Source: Geothermobacter hydrogeniphilus
Lineage (GTDB): Bacteria > Desulfobacterota > Desulfuromonadia > Desulfuromonadales > Geothermobacteraceae
Length of the DNA: 64,000 nt
Assembly: GCF_002093115.1 (NCBI RefSeq)
Contig: NZ_NAAD01000004.1
Span: 62,001 to 126,000 of the forward strand
Direction of reading: 5' to 3'
The notes beneath the pieces are model-generated. The model had not been told where the DNA came from. It worked only from the letters and a program-made list of their open reading frames with translations, and made no database searches. Position numbers and translations under genes: made by a program. Below are positions 24,577 to 32,674 of the stretch, in pieces. Every line of letters starts with the position of its first letter. The first letter of the stretch is position 1.

Positions 24577-25887
24577 TCAGGGTTCCGCGATGAGTTTTAA
24601 TTTGCTGTCGATGTTGTTGCGCACCCAGTTGCGGTCCCACCATTCCACCGGGTTGACCGGCAGGCCGTTGAGGATCAGGCCGAAATGGAGATGATCGCCG
24701 CCGGCCAGGCCGGTGGCGCCGGTGCGGGCGATCTCCTGGCCTTTTTTCACCAGGTCGCCGGCGGCAACTTCGATATTGCTGAGGTGGCCGTAGAGGCTCA
24801 TCAGCCCGAGACCGTGGTCGATGATAATGCATTGGCCGTAAATGCCGAACTCCTCGGCCAGCACCACCCGACCGCTGTTGGCGGCGACTACCGGCCCCCG
24901 GGCGACCGAGGCGATGTCGACTCCGAGATGGACCTGGCGGTCGATTTTCTTACCGTTGTGGTAGTAGGTGCGGGCCGTGGCAAAGGGTTCGCGATTGGTC
25001 CCTTTGGGACGCAGGAAGGCCCCTTCCCAGAGCGGCTTCGGTTCTGTCTGGGCGACGAATTCCTGCAGACGGGCCCGGTTCTGCTGCCGCAGTTCACGGT
25101 TGACGCGAATGAAGATCTGCAGCAGATCAGTGGTTTCCGGGAAGTACTGCTGGAAATCGGGCATTTTGGCTTCGAGAAAACGGTTGCTGATATTGATTTT
25201 TGCCTTGTGCAATGCGCGGGCATTAATGTGGTGGTAGAAACCGCTGCGTCGCCGGTTGCCGGCCAGGTCTTCGGCGATCAGGCGCGGCACCAGTTTTTTC
25301 GGACTCAGGTCGTAGGGAGCGGCGAACAGGCAGGCATAGCTGCCGTCTTCCTGCTGGTACGCCGGGAAAAAGCGATCGTCGAGCTGGACTCCGGTGCGGG
25401 TGACCGTTTCGTTGACCTTGTAGATGATCAGGCCGCTGCCGCCCTGATTGAGATTATGGCTGCGGCTGAGGACCGAGATCCGCGGTGGTTTGCTGTCGAA
25501 TTCGAGGATGAAGCTGCGGTTGCCGGTGTTGCCCTGGCCGAAATGGTAAATCGAGCGGTCTCCGGCGGTGACGCGGATTTCCAGCGGACCGTTGTTCAGC
25601 TTGATCCCCGCCAGAGACAGCTGTTGCCGGTGCTGATAACTCCCCGGCGGCAATTCCTGGCTGTAGAGGGCAATCTGCTTGCTACCCTGAACCAGCAGCA
25701 CGTCGACCTGTTTCAGTCCCGAAGCCTGGTCGGTCAGCGTCAACTGCAGGGGTTTACGGCTTGAAACCGGACCGGATGCCGGAGTCAGGGAAATTTCCGG
25801 ACCATCGGTGTCGCGAAAATAGTAGACGCCGCCGGCAACCAGGGCGATAAGCAGGACGAACAGCAGAACAACACTAGGGGTGCGCAA
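24577..25887 (-). CDS. M23-family peptidoglycan metallopeptidase
   Basis: 436 residues. The N-terminus MRTPSVVLLFVLLIALVAGGVYYF is a signal anchor. An Ig-like middle region (PEISLTPASGPVSSRKPLQLTL) precedes the C-terminal LytM/M23 domain: VHLGVDIAS (H, D ligands), IIIDHGLGLMSLYGHLS and GDHLHFG (HxH ligand). It should cleave peptidoglycan cross-links in the periplasm or be an activator of amidases. The catalytic residues look intact. The gene is upstream of and on the same strand as the cytochrome, about 75 bp away. Confidence 0.88.
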   Translation of the reverse strand: MRTPSVVLLFVLLIALVAGGVYYFRDTDGPEISLTPASGPVSSRKPLQLTLTDQASGLKQVDVLLVQGSKQIALYSQELPPGSYQHRQQLSLAGIKLNNGPLEIRVTAGDRSIYHFGQGNTGNRSFILEFDSKPPRISVLSRSHNLNQGGSGLIIYKVNETVTRTGVQLDDRFFPAYQQEDGSYACLFAAPYDLSPKKLVPRLIAEDLAGNRRRSGFYHHINARALHKAKINISNRFLEAKMPDFQQYFPETTDLLQIFIRVNRELRQQNRARLQEFVAQTEPKPLWEGAFLRPKGTNREPFATARTYYHNGKKIDRQVHLGVDIASVARGPVVAANSGRVVLAEEFGIYGQCIIIDHGLGLMSLYGHLSNIEVAAGDLVKKGQEIARTGATGLAGGDHLHFGLILNGLPVNPVEWWDRNWVRNNIDSKLKLIAEP

Positions 25888-26006
25888 CAGAAAATCTCCT
25901 TACAGGCATAGGATGTCACCCGAGAACGGGTGTCAGGACGGTAACGGCAGCCAGTATAGCGCCGGGGAATGGTTTTGCCACTGTGCGAATTCGCAGCTGA
26001 TGGATC

Positions 26007-26175
26007 CTCGGAGGCTGTCGGACTATCCATGGTCTGGCTGCAAATCCGCGCGTTCGGCCCATATCCCAGCTCCATTTTGCCCCATAGCCACTGCTATGAG
26101 GCGGCAATTGAGCCGAAATCTGTGCTCAAACGCTCGAATTTTCGCTTCAGCCCGGATCGTCCGACAGCTTCCTAG
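26007..26175. repeat. R2 MITE-like palindrome, copy 1
   Basis: Ends are GAGGCTGTCGGACTATCC and, inverted, GAAGCTGTCGGACGATCC, flanked by CTCG on the left and CTAG on the right. The interior (ATGGTCTGGCTGCAAATCCGC ... TTTTCGCTTCAGCCCGGAT) matches copies at 35492-35659 and 39523-39688. It lies in the 448-bp gap upstream of the M23 gene and abuts element R6. Confidence 0.78.
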
Positions 26176-26337
26176 TACCATGTAACCCATAATCTTTCGC
26201 ATCTTGCTGGTTATTTTCCGCGTCAGCTGCGTTGCGCTTCACCGCTTCATAGCTACGGCTATGTAGCGGAAAGCGCGCCTTGTCGACACGGAAAATCCCG
26301 ACGCAATATTACGAAATCCTATGAGTTACAGGGTACT
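26174..26337. repeat. R6 palindromic element
   Basis: Arms AGTACCATGTAACCCATA and TATGAGTTACAGGGTACT are imperfect complements at the two ends; inner arms ATTTTCCGCGTC/GACACGGAAAAT and a central TAGCTACGGCTA palindrome add to a 164-bp hairpin. Its right tip supplies bases of the stop codon of the PilZ gene. A single copy is visible. Confidence 0.68.
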
Positions 26338-26707
26338 AACTCTCCGCTTCCCGGACCCAGTTGTTGATGATGTCGGCGGCAGCTTCGGAAATATCGATGA
26401 ATTTCAGCCCCATGCCGGGGTCATAGCGGTTGTCTGGACGGTAGGGACGCTTCCAGACCACCTCGCATTCACAGCGTACCGAGTCTTTATGCGGCGGCGG
26501 CAGGGGAATATCGACGATCACGCGACTGCCGGGCTCCAGGGGATTGACCGTGGCGATGAACATGCCGCCGCGGCTGAGGTTTTTGCTGTAACCGAAAAAG
26601 ACCTCACGCGCGTCTTCCAGCCTTACTTTGCGTACCAGCAACGGCGCCCGCAGGGTGCGGCGCAAATCAGCCTGCACCGGCGGCGCATCGGCTTTCCGCT
26701 CGGTCAT
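26336..26707 (-). CDS. PilZ-domain protein
   Basis: 123 residues from Met at 26707 behind AGGGAGAG; a longer frame exists but lies inside the upstream glycosyltransferase gene. PilZ signatures: the RxxxR-like RRTLRAPLLVRK and the later YSKNLSRGGMFIATVNPL (D/NxSxxG motif), then CEVVWKRPYRPDNRYDPGMGLKFIDIS. PilZ domains bind cyclic di-GMP and control motility, exopolysaccharide or glycosyltransferases. Its start overlaps the stop of the glycosyltransferase gene by 4 nt, so control of that enzyme by cyclic di-GMP is a reasonable inference. Confidence 0.85.
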   Translation of the reverse strand: MTERKADAPPVQADLRRTLRAPLLVRKVRLEDAREVFFGYSKNLSRGGMFIATVNPLEPGSRVIVDIPLPPPHKDSVRCECEVVWKRPYRPDNRYDPGMGLKFIDISEAAADIINNWVREAES

Positions 26708-28014
26708 ATTCTCTCCCTGTTCGCAACTGAGCAAAGCATAGCACATGATTGCTCCCTCGTCCCCCCCGAAACAACACCCTGCAGCCGCTGCAACAGTGCC
26801 AGCTGGCGTTCGATCTCCCGCGGGGCCGATCCATTCCCCCAGGTGATCAGTTCGGCGACCAGGCCGCTTGTTTCATCATCTGCAGAAAAACTGCCGAGAT
26901 GGCGGATCAGGCGCAGGGTTTTCAGGGCGTCGAACCAGCCGTGAAAGGCGCGCAGCAGTCTTTCCGGGGAACGGTTGCGGGCGACCAGTTTCGGCCAGAG
27001 ATCAGGGAAACCGGCATCGCGCAGAAATTCGGCGGCGGAGTCGGAGCGGATTGCGATCCGGTCAAGCAGCTCGGAGGCGTCGGCCGCGGAATGTCGACTG
27101 ACGATCTGCAGCCAGGTTTTCAGAATACGGAAATTCTCCGCCGGGTAAAAGCTTACGGCGGCTTCCCCCGCAGCCAGCCGGGCAACCTTCTCACCGGTAC
27201 CGAAGGGGACCCGTTGCGAACGGCGGGCCGACGGCCTGACCAGGGTTCCGGCGAGGGGGTGGACACCGCAGGTTTTGGCCAGTTGCTGCAGAAAATAGAA
27301 GTCCTCACCCGCCCGGCGTCGGTTCATGCCGCCGATGGCCAGGTAGGCGGCGGCCCGACAGGCGATGGTGCTGCCGATACTGTGATAGGCGTAGGGTGAA
27401 CCGGCCAGATGCAGACCGTAGACATAGTGCCGCAGGTAGAGTTCGTAGCGGTCGATGGCCTGCCGGGTTGCCGGCGAGTCGGCCGGTTGATGGGCGAAGG
27501 GAAGGGTTGTCCCTCCCTGTGCGTGAGTGGCAAAATGGGTTTCCAGGGCGGCCAGGTAGTTGTTGTCGACCAGGGTGTCGGCATCGAGCCAGGCGAGCAG
27601 TCCGGAACCGTCCGGCCGCAGTCGCGGCAGGGCCAGGTCGCAGCCCAGCTTGCGTGCCAGGCCGACACCGGCGTCCTTCTCCGGCAGCATCTGCCCGGGG
27701 CGGGCGGCATCGACCCACGCCAGGCGCAGCGATGACGGTGCGCCGCCCGCTTCGAGCCAGGCCAGGGTCTGCAGGTTCTCGGCGAGAAGGGACGGTGCTG
27801 CCTGTGGCGGCTGGTTGACGACAACCACCACCAGCCAGCGCCGCAAATCCTCGACCGGGTTGGCGGCCAGGGCGGCGAGGGTCAGCGGCAGGCTTTGCCG
27901 TTCGCCGCAGGCGGGGATGACAACGGCGCCGGCAAAGTCTCCTGCCGTACAGCCCTGGAGTTGCCAGGGGCCGTCGAGCAGCCGGCGCCGATAGTTGGCC
28001 AGCCGACGCCTCAT
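26704..28014 (-). CDS. Family-2-like glycosyltransferase
   Basis: 436 residues from ATG at 28014, which overlaps the miaA stop as ATGA. GT-A fold features: GAVVIPACGERQSLPLTLAAL at the N-terminus, LLAWLDADTLVDNNYLAALE (DxD metal site), then RRRAGEDFYFLQQLAK (ED acceptor-site motif). It has no obvious transmembrane helix. It likely transfers a sugar to a lipid, polysaccharide or protein; the product is unknown. It is sandwiched between miaA and a PilZ gene with 4-nt overlaps on both sides. Confidence 0.82.
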   Translation of the reverse strand: MRRRLANYRRRLLDGPWQLQGCTAGDFAGAVVIPACGERQSLPLTLAALAANPVEDLRRWLVVVVVNQPPQAAPSLLAENLQTLAWLEAGGAPSSLRLAWVDAARPGQMLPEKDAGVGLARKLGCDLALPRLRPDGSGLLAWLDADTLVDNNYLAALETHFATHAQGGTTLPFAHQPADSPATRQAIDRYELYLRHYVYGLHLAGSPYAYHSIGSTIACRAAAYLAIGGMNRRRAGEDFYFLQQLAKTCGVHPLAGTLVRPSARRSQRVPFGTGEKVARLAAGEAAVSFYPAENFRILKTWLQIVSRHSAADASELLDRIAIRSDSAAEFLRDAGFPDLWPKLVARNRSPERLLRAFHGWFDALKTLRLIRHLGSFSADDETSGLVAELITWGNGSAPREIERQLALLQRLQGVVSGGTREQSCAMLCSVANRERI

Positions 28015-28970
28015 GATCGGACCAGGACGCCCGCTTCGCACCGCCAGCCGTCTTTTTTCAGCTGTTCGAGCAGGGCTTCGGCGGGGCTGTCGGCGCCCTC
28101 CAGCCAGTGGATGACGATCCCTTGTCTCTCCATCCGCCGGAACCAGGTTTCCTGGCGCTTGGCGAAGCGGCTGATGGCGCCGGCGAGCTGCTGAACCATG
28201 TCGTTGCGGCTCAGTTCGCCACGCAGGTGGCGGGCGAGGAAACGGTACTCAAGTCCGTAATAGTCGAGCCTCTCCCAGCTGACCCCGGCCTGATGCAGGC
28301 GTTGGACTTCGTCGAGCATTCCCTCTGCGAGCCGCTGCTGCAGGCGTTGCCGGATGCGCCTGCGGAGCTCGGAACGTTCCCAGCGGAGACCGAAAACCAG
28401 CGGCTGCAGATCCGGCCAGGGCGGTGGTGCGTCCGCTGTCGCCTCACCGGCGGCGATTTCAATGGCGCGCAGCAGTCGTTCCCGGTCGTCGAGGTCGGTG
28501 CGGTTATGCTGTTCAGGTTTCAGTTCAAGCAGTCGCTGTCGCAATTGCGCGTCGTCGAGACCGGCCAGCTCGCGGCGCAGTTCCGGGTCGGAGGGCACCT
28601 CGACCAGCCGGTAACCCTTGAGAACCGCGTCAAGGTAGAGTCCGGTGCCGCCGACCAGCAGCGGCAGCCTGCCGCGGGCGCTGATCCGCTTATGGGCCTG
28701 CAGGAATTCGCGCTGAAAATCGAAAACGCTGAACTCTTCGCCGGCGTCGCGGATGTCGATCAGGTGATGGGGAACCTTGCCGTATTCGTCGAGATCCTTG
28801 CCGGTGCCGAGATCCATGCCGCGAAACACCTGGCGCGAGTCGGCGGAGATAATTTCACCGCCTAAGGTTTCGGCCACCTGCACGGCGACGCGGGTTTTGC
28901 CGCCGGCGGTCGCGCCGAGCAGGGTCAGCAAGCGGCAGGGGGGCGGTGAAGAGTGTTGTTTTTCGGACAT
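28011..28970 (-). CDS. miaA: tRNA dimethylallyltransferase (MiaA family)
   Basis: 319 residues from Met at 28970; upstream in-frame codons lack a site. It prenylates the N6 of A37 in tRNAs reading U-starting codons. The P-loop G19-A-T-A-G-G-K25-T26 is intact. Other family motifs: EIISADSRQVFRGMDLGTGK, HHLIDI, LLVGGTGLYLDAVLKG and a C-terminal RFAKRQETWFRR. The GTGKDLDEYG variant after the DSRQVF motif differs from the common GTAK, so this may be one of two MiaA-type paralogues. It leads a three-gene operon with the glycosyltransferase and PilZ genes. Confidence 0.92.
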   Translation of the reverse strand: MSEKQHSSPPPCRLLTLLGATAGGKTRVAVQVAETLGGEIISADSRQVFRGMDLGTGKDLDEYGKVPHHLIDIRDAGEEFSVFDFQREFLQAHKRISARGRLPLLVGGTGLYLDAVLKGYRLVEVPSDPELRRELAGLDDAQLRQRLLELKPEQHNRTDLDDRERLLRAIEIAAGEATADAPPPWPDLQPLVFGLRWERSELRRRIRQRLQQRLAEGMLDEVQRLHQAGVSWERLDYYGLEYRFLARHLRGELSRNDMVQQLAGAISRFAKRQETWFRRMERQGIVIHWLEGADSPAEALLEQLKKDGWRCEAGVLVRS

Positions 28971-29065
28971 GCGCCCGACTTTAGCCGGTTTGTCCGCTGA
29001 ATTCAATTGTCCGGGGGTTTTCTTTGGTTCCGCAATCTGGTACAAGAAGCGCAGTGAAGGAAACC

Positions 29066-30334
29066 ATGGACACTGAACAACCGACAGCCGAGATCCCGAC
29101 CGAACCGGTCATCCTGCCCCGCGCCGAGCACACCATCTCCCGTAAGCAGATTGACGAGAATTCCCTCAAGGTGCTTTATCGCCTGCGCCGGCACGGTTAC
29201 AAGGCCTACCTGGTCGGCGGTGGGGTGCGCGACCTGCTGCTCGGTCGGACCCCGAAGGATTTCGACGTTGGCACCGACGCCACCCCCAACCAGGTGAAGA
29301 AGCTGTTCCGCAACTGTTTCCTGGTTGGCAGGCGCTTTCGCCTGGCACATATCCGTTTCGCCGGCGGTTCCCTGATCGAGGTGGCAACCTTCAGGCGCCA
29401 GGCGACCGAAGAGGATCGTCCCGAAGATCCTTCCCTCAACCCCTTTTATGCCGAGAACCTGTTCGGGACCCCGCGCCAGGATGCCTTTCGCCGCGACTTC
29501 ACCATCAACGCCCTGTTCTATGACATCGAGGATTTCAGCATCATCGATCATGTCGGCGGTCTGCGGGATCTTCGTGACCAGCGGCTGCGGGTGATCGGTG
29601 ATCCGCTGGTACGTTTTGCCGAGGATCCGGTGCGCATGCTGCGGGCGCTGGAATTTGTCGCCCGACTCGGCTTCAGCCTTGATGAAACGGCCCGGGAGGC
29701 GATCTACCTGCGGTCGGCTCTGATTGCCGAGGCGGCCCCGGCGCGACTGCGTGAAGAGTTGATGGAATTGTTTCGGCACAAGGTCGCCGGACACGTTTTC
29801 GCCAATGCCCAGGGGCTGGGCCTGCTCGAATACATCATCCCCGGTTACCAGGCCGGGCCGGGAACCCTGGCCCTGCTCGACGCCATTGACCGTCGTACCG
29901 CCGCCGGACAACCGGTGACCGAGTCGCTGGTGCTGGCTGCTCTCTATTACGAAATCTTTTCCGCCGGACTGGTTGCCGCCGGCGACCTTCCCATCGGTGA
30001 GGTTCTGGGGCGGGCCGCCAAGCTGCTTATCCCCCATTGTCTCCATTTCCATATCGCCAGCGGCATCCGGCACCAGGCCGCCGAGCTGCTGGTCGGCTGT
30101 TACCGGCTGCAACGCGGCCCCGGCCGTCGCGGGCAGCAGCGTTTCGTGCGGCATCCGAGTTTCGCCGCCGCGCTGGCGTTCTACCAGCTCTGTTGCGAGG
30201 CCGGTCAGGGGGATGTTGAACTGTTGTCGGCCTGGCGACAGTCACTCACCGAGACGCCGAAGGAGGCTCCCCGTAAACGACCGCGACGCCGTCGGCGGCG
30301 GAGGAAGCCGGCTTCTTCCCCCTCGCAATCCTGA
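29066..30334 (+). CDS. pcnB: Poly(A) polymerase I-type nucleotidyltransferase
   Basis: 422 residues from ATG at 29066 behind GAAGGAA. Class-II nucleotidyltransferase core: LVGGGVRDLLLGRTPKDFDVGTDA with catalytic D65 and D67, then FRRDFTINALFYDI and LRVIGDPLVRFAEDPVRMLRALEF. The length and the Arg-rich C-terminus (KRPRRRRRRRKP) fit PcnB rather than the CCA-adding enzyme. It adds A-tails that promote RNA decay. It is divergent from miaA with about 95 bp between the starts. Confidence 0.88.
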   Translation: MDTEQPTAEIPTEPVILPRAEHTISRKQIDENSLKVLYRLRRHGYKAYLVGGGVRDLLLGRTPKDFDVGTDATPNQVKKLFRNCFLVGRRFRLAHIRFAGGSLIEVATFRRQATEEDRPEDPSLNPFYAENLFGTPRQDAFRRDFTINALFYDIEDFSIIDHVGGLRDLRDQRLRVIGDPLVRFAEDPVRMLRALEFVARLGFSLDETAREAIYLRSALIAEAAPARLREELMELFRHKVAGHVFANAQGLGLLEYIIPGYQAGPGTLALLDAIDRRTAAGQPVTESLVLAALYYEIFSAGLVAAGDLPIGEVLGRAAKLLIPHCLHFHIASGIRHQAAELLVGCYRLQRGPGRRGQQRFVRHPSFAAALAFYQLCCEAGQGDVELLSAWRQSLTETPKEAPRKRPRRRRRRRKPASSPSQS

Positions 30335-30368
30335 CCTCCCCATTGGTGCGGGTCGAAGACACCACTCC

Positions 30369-31178
30369 TCATGGCCGCGGGGCTGCCTGTCCGCTGTCAT
30401 TTACAGTCCAGTCGTAATCGAGGTATTCCAGTTCGAATTCGCCGTCCTGCAGAAAGGCCCTGTCCTCGGTTGAGGTGTAGGGGAGCAGGAAGTTGACAGC
30501 TCCTCCGGCCCAGCGGTCGAAATGCTCCTTGTCAAAATCGAAGACCTTCGAGACCTTCACCACGCCGGTTTCACGGTTGATGGCAAGCCCCTTTTTCCGC
30601 TGCATGGCCAGGCGTTCCCCCTGATACCGCAGCTGGTCGTCAAGTTTCTCCCCGCTGAAGGGTTCCGGCAGCAGGTCGACGCAGGAGGCTGAAGCGCAGT
30701 TGATGCCGAGATGAACACGCAGATCCCTGAAACCTTCGACAAGTTGCTCGAATTCGATCTGATAAAGGGAATACTCCCGGCCGCCGACCAGAATGATCTC
30801 CTGTTTCCAGGGATATCCAAACCAATGGATTTTCGACGAACGGATTGAATCCACCGGCCAGTGGTCGAGAATGGTCTTGATGGCGGCGATATTGTAGACG
30901 TTGATCCAGAAGGCCATGCGTTGATTGCGATCGGCGATGGATGTCGGGTCGAAACGGGCCAGGTCGGCGAGCATTTTTCTCCATGTCGATCCCTTGGCGG
31001 ATTGTTCCAGGTCCATGCGTGCGTAGTCGATGGTATTGACCGGAATGTTGTGGATCTGGCGATTGATGCTCAGGTAATTGTTCAGCATTTCGGCGTAGGG
31101 GGAGAAGTCGAAACCGGCGGCCGGCGAGGGACTCGGCAGCAGCAGAATCAGCAACAGGCTGAGGATGCAGCGAATCAT
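30369..31178 (-). CDS. Exported DUF547 protein
   Basis: 269 residues from Met at 31178 with AGGAG six bases upstream. Signal peptide MIRCILSLLLILLLPSPSPA. DUF547 hallmarks: RMAFWINVYNIAAIKTILDHWP, YSLYQIEFEQLVEGFRDLRVHLGINCASASC and LLPYTSTED. The family is widespread and of unknown function, possibly catalytic through the conserved N-C and H-L-G-I-N-C residues. It is convergent with pcnB. Confidence 0.85.
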   Translation of the reverse strand: MIRCILSLLLILLLPSPSPAAGFDFSPYAEMLNNYLSINRQIHNIPVNTIDYARMDLEQSAKGSTWRKMLADLARFDPTSIADRNQRMAFWINVYNIAAIKTILDHWPVDSIRSSKIHWFGYPWKQEIILVGGREYSLYQIEFEQLVEGFRDLRVHLGINCASASCVDLLPEPFSGEKLDDQLRYQGERLAMQRKKGLAINRETGVVKVSKVFDFDKEHFDRWAGGAVNFLLPYTSTEDRAFLQDGEFELEYLDYDWTVNDSGQAAPRP

Positions 31179-31314
31179 GGGCGCTCCTGACGGCAAGAGG
31201 GAATATCTGATCGGTCGGCCTGCGCTTCGATGAAGAACGCAGGCTGTTGTTACATCATATCACTTGCGGATCAGGTCAAAAGTGGCCTGGATGGCCCTTG
31301 AGGTGTTTTTCATG

Positions 31315-31347
31315 AAAAAGCCCCGGACGCGATGCCGGGGCTTTTTT
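31315..31347. terminator. Orphan rho-independent terminator in a divergent intergenic region
   Basis: AAAAAGCCCCGG, eight-base loop, CCGGGGCTTTTTT. It lies between genes that point away from each other (DUF547 leftward, metH rightward), so it ends no annotated gene. In the surrounding 31179-31753 gap I see no coding frame with a ribosome-binding site. A weaker CTTGG-ttatc-CCAAG hairpin followed by a T-run is at 31399-31423. Confidence 0.8.
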
Positions 31348-31644
31348 GATTTGACTGACGATTAATGCCGTCAGTTTTCCCTTTTCAGGGTTCATGAGCT
31401 TGGTTATCCCAAGTTCTTTTTTTATATTGAGTTTTTTTCACTACGCCAGAATGCCCGGTGGATCAGAGATGGTCATAAGTCATCTACCTCCCTGTTTGTT
31501 GCTGCGTTTGGTTTCACTATAGCAGATTCTCTCCCCCGAAAAAGTCTCCGTGGAAAAAAACTTGCTGAAGCAGGGATGTGTCCCTGTCGAGGATGGCGCG
31601 GGGGGGCTGAGATTCGTTGGGTTCTTCATGGATGGTGCCATCTC

Positions 31645-31683
31645 AGCCGATACCGTCCGGGACGCCGCCGGACGGTATCGGCT
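31645..31683. promoter_or_regulatory. Perfect 16-bp hairpin upstream of split metH genes
   Basis: AGCCGATACCGTCCGG, a seven-base loop and the exact complement CCGGACGGTATCGGCT. It ends 71 bp before the metH start and just upstream of a good -10 hexamer TATACT (31717-31722). No T-run follows. It could be an operator, the end of an upstream small RNA, or part of an alternative leader RNA. Confidence 0.6.
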
Positions 31684-31753
31684 ATTCATTTTGTGGACCT
31701 TGATCGTGGTTTGGCTTATACTTCTCGGTCCCTTTCCATTTGAGGAGCGACAG

Positions 31754-32674
31754 ATGGCTTTTTCCGATCATCCGATCCTGATCTTCGACGGTGCCTGCGG
31801 CACCAACCTGCAGCAGATGGAGATTCCCGATGAGGCCTGGGCCGGCTGCGAGGGCTGCAACGAGGTTCTCAACCTGCACGGCCCCGAGTTCATCGTCCGG
31901 CTGCACAGCGAGATGCTCGACGCCGGGGCGATGGTGGTCGAGACTGACACCTTCGGCGCCTCTTCGGTGGTGCTGGCCGAGTACGGCCTGCAGGACAAGG
32001 TGAAGCAGCTCAACCGGCTGGCGGTGGAGCACGCCCGGACGGCGATCGCCGGCCGGGCGGACCGCTATGTCGCCGGCTCGGTCGGGCCGGGCACCAAGCT
32101 GCCCTCCCTCGGCCACATCGAGGTCGCCGAGCTGGCGGTCTCGATTCGCGAGCAGGTCGAGGCGCTGCTGGAAGCCGGGGTCGACTGCCTGATCATCGAG
32201 ACCTGCCAGGACCTGCTGCAGACCAAAACCGCGCTGGTGAGCGCGTTTGAGGTTCTGGCCGCGGGCAAGATAGAGATCCCGGTGCTCGTTTCGGTGACCA
32301 TTGAACAGCAGGGCACCATGCTGGTCGGTTCCGATATCGGCGCGGTGGTCGCAACCCTCGAACCCTTCGAGTTGTTCTCCCTCGGCCTCAACTGCGCGAC
32401 CGGGCCGCAGGATATGGCCAGCCATGTCCGCTACCTGAGCCGCAACTGGCCGGCGCGGATCTCCTGCATTCCCAATCAGGGGCTGCCGGAAGTGGTTGAC
32501 GGCCGAACCGTCTATCCTCTCTCGCCGAGCGCCTTTGCCGAGCAGATGCACCGCTTCGTGACCGAAGAAGGGGTCAGCATTGTCGGCGGCTGCTGCGGCA
32601 CCAGCCCGGATCATATCAGGGCCCTGGCGGAAAAGCTCGCCGGCGTGACGCCGAAAAAACGGGAGGTGTGCTGA
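31754..32674 (+). CDS. Homocysteine-methyltransferase subunit of a split methionine synthase
   Basis: 306 residues, ATG at 31754 after GAGGAG. This is the Hcy-binding zinc barrel found at the N-terminus of MetH: ILIFDGACGTNLQQM, VETDTFGASSVVLAEYG and the zinc ligands in LGLNCATGP and VGGCCGTSPDHI. It takes a methyl group from methylcobalamin to make methionine. The stop overlaps the start of the next gene by one base (TGATG). Together the two proteins total 1121 residues, close to single-chain MetH. The usual continuation into the pterin domain is absent here because it is encoded separately. Confidence 0.88.
   Translation: MAFSDHPILIFDGACGTNLQQMEIPDEAWAGCEGCNEVLNLHGPEFIVRLHSEMLDAGAMVVETDTFGASSVVLAEYGLQDKVKQLNRLAVEHARTAIAGRADRYVAGSVGPGTKLPSLGHIEVAELAVSIREQVEALLEAGVDCLIIETCQDLLQTKTALVSAFEVLAAGKIEIPVLVSVTIEQQGTMLVGSDIGAVVATLEPFELFSLGLNCATGPQDMASHVRYLSRNWPARISCIPNQGLPEVVDGRTVYPLSPSAFAEQMHRFVTEEGVSIVGGCCGTSPDHIRALAEKLAGVTPKKREVC

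Noticed and set aside
31645-31683. Hairpin as a cobalamin or SAM riboswitch for metH
   Set aside because: The conserved cores of those riboswitches could not be found in the flanking leader; only a simple hairpin is present.
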